The position numbers and the translations under genes were made by a program. Positions 15,031 through 22,369 of a stretch of DNA of 64,000 bases are shown here, one piece after another. The DNA is from Iningainema tapete BLCC-T55. GTDB lineage: Bacteria; Cyanobacteriota; Cyanobacteriia; Cyanobacteriales; Nostocaceae. Positions within the stretch are counted from its first letter, which is position 1, and every line of letters starts with the position of its first letter. The stretch covers positions 40,663 to 104,662 of the forward strand of contig NZ_JACXAE010000076.1 in NCBI RefSeq assembly GCF_014698965.1. Direction: 5' to 3'. Under the pieces are notes generated by a model, which saw only the letters and a program-made list of their open reading frames with translations, had not been told where the DNA came from and ran no database searches.

Positions 15031-15783
15031 TTAGATGTTAGCAAGATATGAACCCAGGTAAATCCAAGGAAGTTCTAATAATGAGGGATGATCTGTGGTA
15101 GTGATGAAGAATTGCAGGTTAGATGGGTAATGACGTGAATTGTATTGTCGAATTAAATCGTTAGCTGCTGTAAAGTAAGTTTTGAAGATGTAGTTGTTAT
15201 ATTCATATAAAAGAGAGTTTCTGGAGTTGTCATAGCGCCACTTTTTGCCTTCGTATTCAATATCACAAAAAGTATCTGCTCTATGAATACAAACTAAAAT
15301 ATGTTGGTAGTTGGTACAATTTTCACTGAAGAAATTTAGCCAGTGTTCTAATCGATTTACCCAAGCTTGGTTGATTGGCAAGTCATTTGTATCTGTTCGC
15401 TCATCTAACCGATTTGGTTGAATTAAATCGCGATGAGGTGGTAGCAGCAAAATTACTCCGGCTGACTGACTAATTTGTTGTTTGATGTCTCGCCAAGCAG
15501 TGGGATTGTTTGTTTGCCACTCTCTGTTGGAAAAGGCTTCACCAGGGGTGTCTATCCACAAAACCTGGATTTGCCTTTGCCCAGATGGCAAGTCAATATT
15601 GATCAGCAGGGTTTCTTGCGTCATCTGAGCCGTACCTGCGATACGATTTTCCTCAACATTGAAACGTCTTGCTATTATTTCTGGATTGCTGACGACTTTA
15701 ACGTGCTTTGTTGCTGATTTCGCTAAGGCTACTACCATACTGGTTTTACCAATACCGCGATCGCCTATCACCACAACACTCAT
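15031..15783 (-). CDS. Third P-loop GTPase of the locus (Ras-like G domain)
   Basis: Start at ATG 15783, 5 bases after a strong AGGAGG (15789-15794) that overlaps the stop codon of the preceding gene; a GTG at 15789 is too close to that site. The protein has 250 residues. Motifs: P-loop 'GDRGIGKTSMVVALA' near the N-terminus, a candidate switch I Thr in 'GTAQMTQETL', G3 'LWIDTPGEAF', and G4-like 'CIHRADTF', where NKxD reads HRAD. It lacks the 'PIYWLxTGK' tail of the two downstream GTPases, so it is a separate lineage. The three GTPase genes are separated by one base or overlap. I expect a cytoplasmic switch protein; its regulator and effector are unknown. Confidence 0.8.
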   Translation of the reverse strand: MSVVVIGDRGIGKTSMVVALAKSATKHVKVVSNPEIIARRFNVEENRIAGTAQMTQETLLINIDLPSGQRQIQVLWIDTPGEAFSNREWQTNNPTAWRDIKQQISQSAGVILLLPPHRDLIQPNRLDERTDTNDLPINQAWVNRLEHWLNFFSENCTNYQHILVCIHRADTFCDIEYEGKKWRYDNSRNSLLYEYNNYIFKTYFTAANDLIRQYNSRHYPSNLQFFITTTDHPSLLELPWIYLGSYLANI

Positions 15784-15792
15784 CCGCACCTC

Positions 15793-16347
15793 CTAAATTG
15801 GAAATCCTGTGTAAGTCACTGTCTGTTGATTCATCACCCACTCTTGACGCGGAATATCTACCAAATCTGACGCGGTTATTCTTCCTGATAAAAAATGTAA
15901 CTTCTGATTGCGGGAACCACGTAGCACTAAATCATCTGTTTGTTCTTGAATAAAAAGACCATCTATCAACAAATCTATATGCTTTAGTAAAGCTGTTGAA
16001 CCTGGTATTTTTCCTGTTTGTAATTGTTCTAAAGAATACCCACTCCAACACACAACCGTTTTTCCTGCTTCTTGCACTCGGCAAGCCAAATCCGCCAGCG
16101 CCACCGCTTGAGCAAAAGGTTCACCACCAGAAAAAGAAATTCCCGCCAATGGAAGTTGCTCAAACACTTCCCACACCCGATCTACTGTAACGATCCGATG
16201 CGGTCGAAATTCCAAATAGTCGGGGTTCTGACACCCCGAACAGCGAAACGGACAACCTTGCAGCCACAACACCATCCTGGTTCCCGGTCCATTGGCACGA
16301 GAACGCAACAGCCATGATGCTACATTTAATAGTAGGGGAGTAGTCAT
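15793..16347 (-). CDS. NrdG-like radical SAM activase without a visible partner enzyme
   Basis: A 184-residue protein. 'GCPFRCSGCQNPD' supplies the CX3CX2C motif that binds the 4Fe-4S cluster used by radical SAM enzymes, and 'ISFSGGEPFAQA' is the GGE motif for S-adenosylmethionine. The short length and overall pattern match activases of the NrdG type, which install a glycyl radical on a partner enzyme. No glycyl-radical enzyme or NrdD is seen in the window; instead the gene lies two bases after a coiled-coil membrane protein gene and directly before three GTPase genes. It may modify a protein or peptide of this locus, which is inference. Confidence 0.88.
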   Translation of the reverse strand: MTTPLLLNVASWLLRSRANGPGTRMVLWLQGCPFRCSGCQNPDYLEFRPHRIVTVDRVWEVFEQLPLAGISFSGGEPFAQAVALADLACRVQEAGKTVVCWSGYSLEQLQTGKIPGSTALLKHIDLLIDGLFIQEQTDDLVLRGSRNQKLHFLSGRITASDLVDIPRQEWVMNQQTVTYTGFPI

Positions 16348-16349
16348 TT

Positions 16350-17429
16350 CTAATATCCCAGACTTTGTTGACGACGTACAGATGAATAGGAAGTAGTGGC
16401 TGATTGTTGAGGTGTCGTAGAATAGATGTGCTGCAATTCTTCAGAAACTGGTTGACCATCCCATTGAGTCCATTGAAGTTGATAACCTTGTTCTTGAAAG
16501 ATTTTCAGTGCTTCAACGGTACGAGTTGCACAAGAGTCTGTTTCTTCTGGTGGTCCAAATAAGTCAATTTGTTGACCTTCAAATTGTACCCGCATTTGGG
16601 TATTAGCACCTTCATGAGTTTCTACTTCAATCACGACATCGCCATCATCTGTGTCTAAAACACGCGCTGCATAACCCACTTGAAGCCAAGAAGCAACTAA
16701 ATTTTCCGCCATCTCGTGAATTTGATCGGCTTGAGTTTCTAAGTCGGTAAGAAGTTGATGCAAATCTTCTATATAAATATCGGATTGTTGTTGATCAATT
16801 CGGTATTGCATTGCGGCAAAAATAGAGTAGGGAATGCGCGATCGCAAACCATCCAACCTTTCTTGTAGGTATTGAACATGCTTCTTTAGTTGCTCAGAGC
16901 GCAATTGCATAACTTGAATACGCATGTCATCCAAAGCTTGCAAATAAGCTTCTGCAGCCGCCAAATTATTAGCATTCAAAGCTTGTTGCGTATGAAGCAG
17001 TGCTTGTTCGACAGTTTGTGCATCTAAAAGTTGTTGCTCGATCAGCGTTTGATACTCTGTTCTGATTTTAGGCAGTCTGTTGTTCAGTTTATCTACTCGT
17101 ATTTGAGCATCTTTTCGCTCAGTAGTATCAGGTAGTACCGCCACTTTCGTAGAGACGTTCCATGAAACGTCTTTACGGGAACCAATCCCAGCTCTAATTT
17201 GCGCAATCCGCTGCTGAATTTCCGACTCTCGTTGCAAAGCAGCTTCTCGTTCTCTATTTCTTCGCTCTTGATAAGACTGAAGTGCTTTACCAGTTAAAGA
17301 AACAACTGCACCCGCAGCGATTACTACTCCTACAACTCCCCCCACCACAGCAGCTCCAGCAACTAAAGCTCCCAATGATGCAGTAGGTGAAACACCCGCC
17401 GTGACAACAAATGCTTTTGAACCACTCAT
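16350..17429 (-). CDS. Membrane-anchored coiled-coil protein, first gene of the GTPase locus
   Basis: A 359-residue protein of unknown family. A Gly/Ala/Val-rich hydrophobic segment at about residues 18-48 could be one long or two short membrane helices. Residues about 50-240 are charged and helical with heptad-like spacing ('ERRNREREAALQRESEIQQRI', then 'LRSEQLKKHVQYLQERL'). Residues about 245-330 form a small strand-rich C-terminal domain ('DGDVVIEVETHE', 'QIDLFGPPEETDSC'). AGGAG precedes the start. A 28 bp palindromic repeat (17149-17176) is read in frame near residues 85-95. It overlaps nothing upstream and so probably follows the promoter of the whole series. Confidence 0.75.
   Translation of the reverse strand: MSGSKAFVVTAGVSPTASLGALVAGAAVVGGVVGVVIAAGAVVSLTGKALQSYQERRNREREAALQRESEIQQRIAQIRAGIGSRKDVSWNVSTKVAVLPDTTERKDAQIRVDKLNNRLPKIRTEYQTLIEQQLLDAQTVEQALLHTQQALNANNLAAAEAYLQALDDMRIQVMQLRSEQLKKHVQYLQERLDGLRSRIPYSIFAAMQYRIDQQQSDIYIEDLHQLLTDLETQADQIHEMAENLVASWLQVGYAARVLDTDDGDVVIEVETHEGANTQMRVQFEGQQIDLFGPPEETDSCATRTVEALKIFQEQGYQLQWTQWDGQPVSEELQHIYSTTPQQSATTSYSSVRRQQSLGY
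17149..17176. repeat. GTAGAGACG-family palindrome inside the coiled-coil gene
   Basis: GTAGAGACGTTCCA joined to TGAAACGTCTTTAC, with two mismatches between arms. It is read in frame on the minus strand as 'RKDVSWNVST', between two helical segments of the protein. Confidence 0.8.
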
Positions 17430-17776
17430 ACGAGGACTCCTGAAAAAAGCTTTATTTACTTGTGCGTCTTTTATCTAATCGTTTGCCACTTTCAAGTTTT
17501 ATGCAGATTGTTACAAAACTTTACATATGGCTGGCGATCGCGCTCGATTTCGACTTGAGCGCTTTGCTGAACTTTTTGGTGAACAATTATCGAACCAAAA
17601 CTGGGACTAGTCAGCTTATTTGCGATGTTGGAATATTTATCGTAGAAAGCCGCGCAAGGCTTTCTGGTACTGAAGAGTAAATCTTATTTGTCGCAGGTTA
17701 ACTGCAAACCCTATTACCAAGCATAAAACGAGCTCTCAACCGAGATATAAATCTAACACACAAAAGGAGAAAAGCT
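17430..17776. other. Divergent intergenic region between the GTPase locus and the GRDP-like gene
   Basis: A 347-base region that must hold promoters for both directions. It contains one HIP1 site (GCGATCGC near 17534), a hairpin at 17644-17665 and an AGGAGA ribosome-binding site at 17765-17770 for the plus-strand gene. An open frame of 72 codons starting at 17462 shows no protein-like features and is not called. Confidence 0.5.
17644..17665. promoter_or_regulatory. Inverted repeat AGAAAGCC...GGCTTTCT
   Basis: Perfect 8 bp arms with a 6-base loop (GCGCAA). It lies in the divergent intergenic region, about 110 bases before the GRDP-like start, and could be an operator or a leader hairpin. Confidence 0.4.
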
Positions 17777-18274
17777 ATGCAAACGCTCAAAGCTCCAGTA
17801 ACTATTATCGTTATCGCCTTAGCTGCCATGACTTTAGGAATGCAGAATCCAGCAAACCAAACTTTTTTCGCTCAGCTTAAAGTCATTGACTGGCAAACAA
17901 TATTTCTGAGACTGATGAGTTCTGATGAAGGTCAAAAATTTACCCTAATGCAAGCGGCGATCGCAATTAGGCGGTATGGATTGTTTTTATTTTTGCTCCA
18001 AAAGTACCCACATTTGAAGATGGTTCCCAATCAGGAGATTGATGCAGTTTTACACGCTCATATTGCCAACGCTCACCAGTTTCAAGAAGACTGCCAAAAC
18101 CTCTTTAATGTTTGCCTCAAGCATGTTCCCGAAGTCGGGTTAGGAGGCGAAGTTGAACAGCAGGAATGGCTACTTACTTTTGCTCACACCCAAACATTAT
18201 TCGAGCAAAATTTTGGACAGGGTGCAATGGGTAGTTCTGTTGCAGCTTGTTGCGAAATACTCTTGAATGCATAA
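17777..18274 (+). CDS. Glycine-rich-domain-protein-like (GRDP-like) cyanobacterial protein
   Basis: A 165-residue protein with a hydrophobic N-terminus ('APVTIIVIALAAMTLGM') that could be a signal anchor. The motif 'EIDAVLHAHIANAHQFQEDCQNLF' resembles 'D.FWH.HIL.T..Y..DC' of glycine-rich domain-containing proteins, followed by 'VPEVGLGGEVEQQEWLLTFAHTQTLFEQNFG', which also fits that family's single core repeat. The Trp of the usual motif is replaced. The function of the family in bacteria is not known. AGGAGA at 17765-17770 supports the start. The next gene, a membrane protease, follows 122 bases later on the same strand. Confidence 0.65.
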   Translation: MQTLKAPVTIIVIALAAMTLGMQNPANQTFFAQLKVIDWQTIFLRLMSSDEGQKFTLMQAAIAIRRYGLFLFLLQKYPHLKMVPNQEIDAVLHAHIANAHQFQEDCQNLFNVCLKHVPEVGLGGEVEQQEWLLTFAHTQTLFEQNFGQGAMGSSVAACCEILLNA

Positions 18275-18396
18275 TTTTTACAATACATCGCCTCAACTCG
18301 TATAAAAGTAGGTGCATCCAATCAAATGTTGCAGATTGAATTTTGTGGTTTTGACATCTCAACCTAACTCATTTTATTCACAAACAATAACGTTTT

Positions 18397-19509
18397 ATGG
18401 CACAGCAAACATTGGACAAAACAAACTTTCAATTTGTTCGTTTAGCTAGATTTTTGCTTGTGAACGTAGTAACACTTGTTGCTACTACTATTGGTACGAT
18501 GAGCTTCACTAATATTTCTTGGGGTGATTCCAATCGTGCCTCTGCCCAAGTTCCAGAGATTAATAACCAAGATTCAATAAGTTCCTCTACTAAAAATGCA
18601 CTATCACCAATTTCAGTTCAAATCTTATCCAAATCCAATCCAGCAGTAATTGAAGATGAGAAGTCGATTTATCCTATTGCAGAAAAGTTAATACGTGCTA
18701 ATGGAATTGATGAGCACCCGTGGCGAATTAAAGTAGAAGATGTATATGATGATAATGCTTTTGCTAGCGATCTCAACCAAGTTACGATTTTTTCAGGATT
18801 GCTAGATAAATTGCATGGTGATGAAGCTGCTATTGCTTTTCTCCTCGGTCATGAAATCGCCCACAATACACAACGTCATACGTATACGCGAACTGCGTTT
18901 GAGGCTAAGTTAAATAAAACCGTGCAAGTAGAAGCAGACGCAAAAGTTCAAAATTTAATCACAGAAGAAAAAAGAAAATTTAGTGCCAAGAAAAAAACAA
19001 GTCGTGAAAAAATATGTCAACGTCAAGCTCAAACTAAAAAAACATCAACATTTGCTACAGAATATTTAGTTCTCAACTGCCAAGGACAACCTGACACTGA
19101 TAAAGTTGAGCGCCTAAAACAACAAATATTTGATGACAAACAACAAGAGATTGAAAGCACAATTAAAAAACTAAGTCGCCAGCAAGAGTTTGAAGCTGAT
19201 GCATTCGGTTATATGTATATGGTACGGGCAGGCTACGACCCAGAAGGTGCATTGCGAGTGCTAAATCTCATGACACGTTTACCTTATTATGACGCAGATG
19301 ATAGCACTCATCCATCCTTTATTGATAGAATTAATGCTATCAAAGAGCTAATGAAAAAGTATCCCCCATCAACTCTAGTAGCTGAGGGTGCAATTCGCTT
19401 GCGTCAAAATCCCAATCCTCTGACATTTGATGTTTCAAATGATGGCGAATCTTTGCGCATTAATTCTCGGTTTGGTTCGCAACAAACTCAACCATTAGCT
19501 GAGAATTAA
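18397..19509 (+). CDS. M48-family metalloprotease, membrane-anchored
   Basis: A 370-residue protein. A hydrophobic segment near residues 16-36 ('FLLVNVVTLVATTIGTM') and 'ASAQVP' soon after suggest a signal peptide or N-terminal anchor. The zinc site is 'FLLGHEIAHNTQRHT' (HExxH), with the third ligand expected in 'QQEFEADAFGYMYMVRAGY', the typical downstream ExxxD block. Between them lies a long basic insert of about 100 residues ('EKRKFSAKKKTSREKI') that is unusual for small M48 proteases. Relatives such as BepA/LoiP act in envelope quality control, so periplasmic proteolysis is likely. It converges on the STAND gene, with a palindromic repeat between the two stops. Confidence 0.88.
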   Translation: MAQQTLDKTNFQFVRLARFLLVNVVTLVATTIGTMSFTNISWGDSNRASAQVPEINNQDSISSSTKNALSPISVQILSKSNPAVIEDEKSIYPIAEKLIRANGIDEHPWRIKVEDVYDDNAFASDLNQVTIFSGLLDKLHGDEAAIAFLLGHEIAHNTQRHTYTRTAFEAKLNKTVQVEADAKVQNLITEEKRKFSAKKKTSREKICQRQAQTKKTSTFATEYLVLNCQGQPDTDKVERLKQQIFDDKQQEIESTIKKLSRQQEFEADAFGYMYMVRAGYDPEGALRVLNLMTRLPYYDADDSTHPSFIDRINAIKELMKKYPPSTLVAEGAIRLRQNPNPLTFDVSNDGESLRINSRFGSQQTQPLAEN

Positions 19510-19510
19510 A

Positions 19511-19539
19511 GTAGAGACGCTTGGGGATAGCTTCTCTAC
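19511..19539. repeat. GTAGAGACG-family hairpin between convergent genes, overlapping a stop codon
   Basis: GTAGAGACGCTT and AGCTTCTCTAC form an imperfect hairpin directly after the M48 stop and including the stop codon of the minus-strand STAND gene (19536-19538). Its position suits a bidirectional terminator. Confidence 0.7.
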
Positions 19540-21866
19540 AGCGTTTGAAGTAAAATTTGTGTTTCCTCTACTTCTGGTAGCATCCCCAGTTTCTCGAAAT
19601 TTTCCACAGCAGCGTAAGCCCAACTACGAGCCGAAACTAAATTCCCTTGCGCCTTTGCTAAACTAGATAATGAGCGTTGACAAAATGCACTTCGGCATTT
19701 ATCCCCGTTAGCTTCAGCAACGCGCAGTCCTTGTTTGAGAAGTCGATCTGCTTCATCTAACCTGCCTTGCTTAATAGCAATGTCAGCTAACCAATTTTGC
19801 GTACAGAAAATGGCACGTCTCCAGTCCATTGACTGTGCAAGTTCTAAGGCTTCTTGAAAAAGAATTTTCGCATCGGAGTACTCTTGTTTCTTGAAGAAAA
19901 TTTCACCTTGATAATAACGAATTTGAACTAATTGCTCCAGTCGCTGCTGTTCTTCCAATTGTGTTTGTTCTAGAAGTTCTATCGCCTGAGTGAGCTCCTG
20001 TTGTGCCTCATCAAACCTCTGTTGTTGAATGCGTAAAACCGCAATGTTTCTAGCCAAGCTTAACCGGAATAAAGGTTCTTGGTGGTGACGAAGTTCCCAA
20101 GCTTGTGCAAACAGTGAGTCTGCTTCAAGTAAATGTTTTTGCTTTCCCATTGAAGTGAGAGTCCAAGCACGATCGACAATCACCTTTGCTGCTGCTAACC
20201 AGTCTCCACGTTGCTCTGCTGCTTGAATTAGCCATGCAGTCCAAGTCAGGCGATCGTCCCAGTAGCGCAAGCGGCTTTCTCTTCTACCCATAATGTGGGT
20301 GTATGCTTCAATATTTTGCCAAAACTTGAGCATCTCAGCATATCGCCCCTCAACCATACACCACTCAATTACAGCTTGCAGATTTTGCCATTCAAGATCT
20401 AAACCATCGAACTGTTGCCACTCCTTGGCGTCTTGTCCAAAGTACTTTTGTGAAAAGCTTAAGTACCAACCAATCCATCTCTCCCGCGCTTCCCGTTCAA
20501 AGTTGGGATGAGCTTTAAGTTCGGCAAGGGCATATTCACGAGTTAATGGCAGCATACTGTAGCGATGATTTTCCTGTCTCACTAAAGAAAGTCCACGCAA
20601 TCGAGCTAAATCATTATTTATAGTGCTATCAGCATCTGGTACTGCAACTTGCACGAGGGCATCCTGTAAAGCAGGCATTGGGAATAGGGCTAATGCCATT
20701 AGTAACTGATGCGCTGATTGTTCGGACAATGGTTTGACTGAATTTTCAAAGCAAAAACGGGCGACATCTCCTTTCGAGTGAGATACCCGTTCCAATACTT
20801 CCTGAATCGGGTAGCCATTGGCTAACTGTCCAATTGCGTAGCTGATGGCTACCGGAATGCCACCCGTCACATGATAAAGTGCCATTTGATCTTGATGTCT
20901 AAGTGATACCCCCTTGGATTGGGCTTCATGTTGAATCAGACAAACACCATCTTTCTCAGGCATTGATGTGAGACGAACGGGAACAAACACAATCTGTTCG
21001 CGGGTGGTGATGACTGCTTTGACAGTTGGCGGTAGCTCATATAAAAACGCCAGAACATCTTGCTGGTTCTCCACTGTCTCCAAATTATCCACAATGAGCA
21101 GCGTGCGTTGGTACGAGAGAGCATCTTTAATTAAGTCTAATTGCTCTTCAAAACTCGCCCCAGTAATGTCTAGTTGATCTAACATCCGCGCAATCTGCCG
21201 GAAAATATCACGTAGAGTCCGTCGCGGAGCCAAAGAAGGCAATAAACCAAAGGACGTGAGGTAATATTGCTTGGCTGAGGTGAAGATAATGGTATCAAAG
21301 GTAGGCACACCCAAGAAAGCTTCGTTGTTGTCGCTGGCATTTAGGCAACGGTAGGCTGCTTCTACCACCAGAGTTGTTTTGCCTACACCGCCAATGCCAT
21401 CAACGCTAACCAAATGTGCTGAATGTCTGGGTGAAAGCAATTCTAAAAGTCTAGCAATTTCTTCTTCCCGACCAATAAAAGTAGTACAACTGGGAGCAGG
21501 TAGGTTGTGACGCAGGCGTTTGGGGATGACAGGTGGAGGAACTGAAACCGCTTCGATTGGGATAGCAATTTCGCTTTCATTGTTACTACCGGATTTTTGT
21601 TTTAATATCTTATCTAACACTAATATAATAGTATTAATACGTACTTTTTGTTTTGTAGCTTCTGACAATAGTTCCCAAAGTTTTGGGCAAAAGACTCGCT
21701 GCACAGTACTGTCGGAGTACCCTGTTACCTGAATATCTTTGAGCTTCTTTCCTTCCATAACTTGCTGAAGGATACGTTTTTGAACATCTGTTAAAGACTT
21801 TCCTGTTTGAGAGTCCACTAAATTGTTTGCTACTGTTATGAGTTCCGATATTTTTTCTTTGTTCAT
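19536..21866 (-). CDS. STAND NTPase (NB-ARC type) with N-terminal helical/HTH domain and C-terminal TPRs
   Basis: A 776-residue protein. Residues 1-95 are helical with an HTH-like segment ('LKDIQVTGYSDSTVQRVFCPKLWELL'). The NTPase module starts 'FIGREEEIARLLELL', with Walker A 'GIGGVGKTTLVVEAA' near residue 158, Walker B 'TLLIVDNLETVE', and 'AVITTREQ' as the sensor/RNBS-like element. Winged-helix and helical sections follow. Residues about 540-770 hold tetratricopeptide-type repeats ('IRYYQGEIFFKKQEYSDAKILFQEAL'). Such proteins act as ATP-dependent switches that oligomerise after ligand sensing by the repeats; many bacterial ones take part in antiviral or stress signalling. No toxic effector is fused here, so the N-terminal domain is the likely adaptor. 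It is divergent from the kinase gene at 22370. Confidence 0.85.
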   Translation of the reverse strand: MNKEKISELITVANNLVDSQTGKSLTDVQKRILQQVMEGKKLKDIQVTGYSDSTVQRVFCPKLWELLSEATKQKVRINTIILVLDKILKQKSGSNNESEIAIPIEAVSVPPPVIPKRLRHNLPAPSCTTFIGREEEIARLLELLSPRHSAHLVSVDGIGGVGKTTLVVEAAYRCLNASDNNEAFLGVPTFDTIIFTSAKQYYLTSFGLLPSLAPRRTLRDIFRQIARMLDQLDITGASFEEQLDLIKDALSYQRTLLIVDNLETVENQQDVLAFLYELPPTVKAVITTREQIVFVPVRLTSMPEKDGVCLIQHEAQSKGVSLRHQDQMALYHVTGGIPVAISYAIGQLANGYPIQEVLERVSHSKGDVARFCFENSVKPLSEQSAHQLLMALALFPMPALQDALVQVAVPDADSTINNDLARLRGLSLVRQENHRYSMLPLTREYALAELKAHPNFEREARERWIGWYLSFSQKYFGQDAKEWQQFDGLDLEWQNLQAVIEWCMVEGRYAEMLKFWQNIEAYTHIMGRRESRLRYWDDRLTWTAWLIQAAEQRGDWLAAAKVIVDRAWTLTSMGKQKHLLEADSLFAQAWELRHHQEPLFRLSLARNIAVLRIQQQRFDEAQQELTQAIELLEQTQLEEQQRLEQLVQIRYYQGEIFFKKQEYSDAKILFQEALELAQSMDWRRAIFCTQNWLADIAIKQGRLDEADRLLKQGLRVAEANGDKCRSAFCQRSLSSLAKAQGNLVSARSWAYAAVENFEKLGMLPEVEETQILLQTL

Positions 21867-22369
21867 AGGTTAATTTTAAATTACTCCTTTTAATGAGCTT
21901 ATCCTAGATTGCCGAAATAATTTTATACATTGAATAAATTGAGCAAACAAGCTGAAAATGTTGAAGATGTTGAACTAATAGCTGAATATACAGCTGAAGT
22001 TCAAGCCAAAAAACGAACGAAAGTTCTAGTACTTTAGTAGCAAAGTCTTAAAGCTGAACTCGTAGCTTTGGACATATTTAACATAAATGACATTTTACAT
22101 CTTGCCAAAATGTTGACTTTGTTTAAAAATTTATACTTAAGTAAGAACTAGGAGGAAATAAACGTACTCTAATATAGTTACAGGATTACTATTTGATTTT
22201 TGAAATACACGTAGGTAGGGCGCAAGCACACATATCTGAGCTTTGTGCGGCGTCCTACCTTAGTTGTTCTCCGCCGCGCTTGAGGATAGATACGCTAAAA
22301 CGAAGTATTGTCCAAGTCCAAACTGTTCGTCATCCAGTGTGTAGCTAGAAAAAAGCTAAAGGTTAAGTA
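21867..22369. other. 503-base divergent region between STAND and kinase genes
   Basis: It contains an open frame of 35 codons from TTG 21930 to TAG 22037 (starts 'NKLSKQAENVEDVELIAEY') that could be a gene remnant or small protein, but without a ribosome-binding site I do not call it. An imperfect inverted repeat lies at 22211-22264. Promoters for both flanking genes must be here; no pair stands out. Confidence 0.4.
22211..22264. repeat. Imperfect inverted repeat GTAGG...CACA / TGTG...CCTAC
   Basis: The arms GTAGGTAGGGCGCAAGCACA and TGTGCGGCGTCCTAC pair with interruptions. The flank AAATACACGTAGG resembles the inverted sequence near 11270-11285, so this is probably a member of a dispersed repeat family. 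Confidence 0.45.

Noticed and set aside
17462..17680. 72-codon open frame in the region before the GRDP-like gene
   Set aside because: No ribosome-binding site, no recognisable domain, and it contains a HIP1 site and the 17644-17665 hairpin, so it is more likely regulatory DNA.
21930..22037. Small open frame between the STAND and kinase genes
   Set aside because: A TTG start without ribosome-binding site and only 35 codons. It is kept as a note in the intergenic entry, not as a gene.
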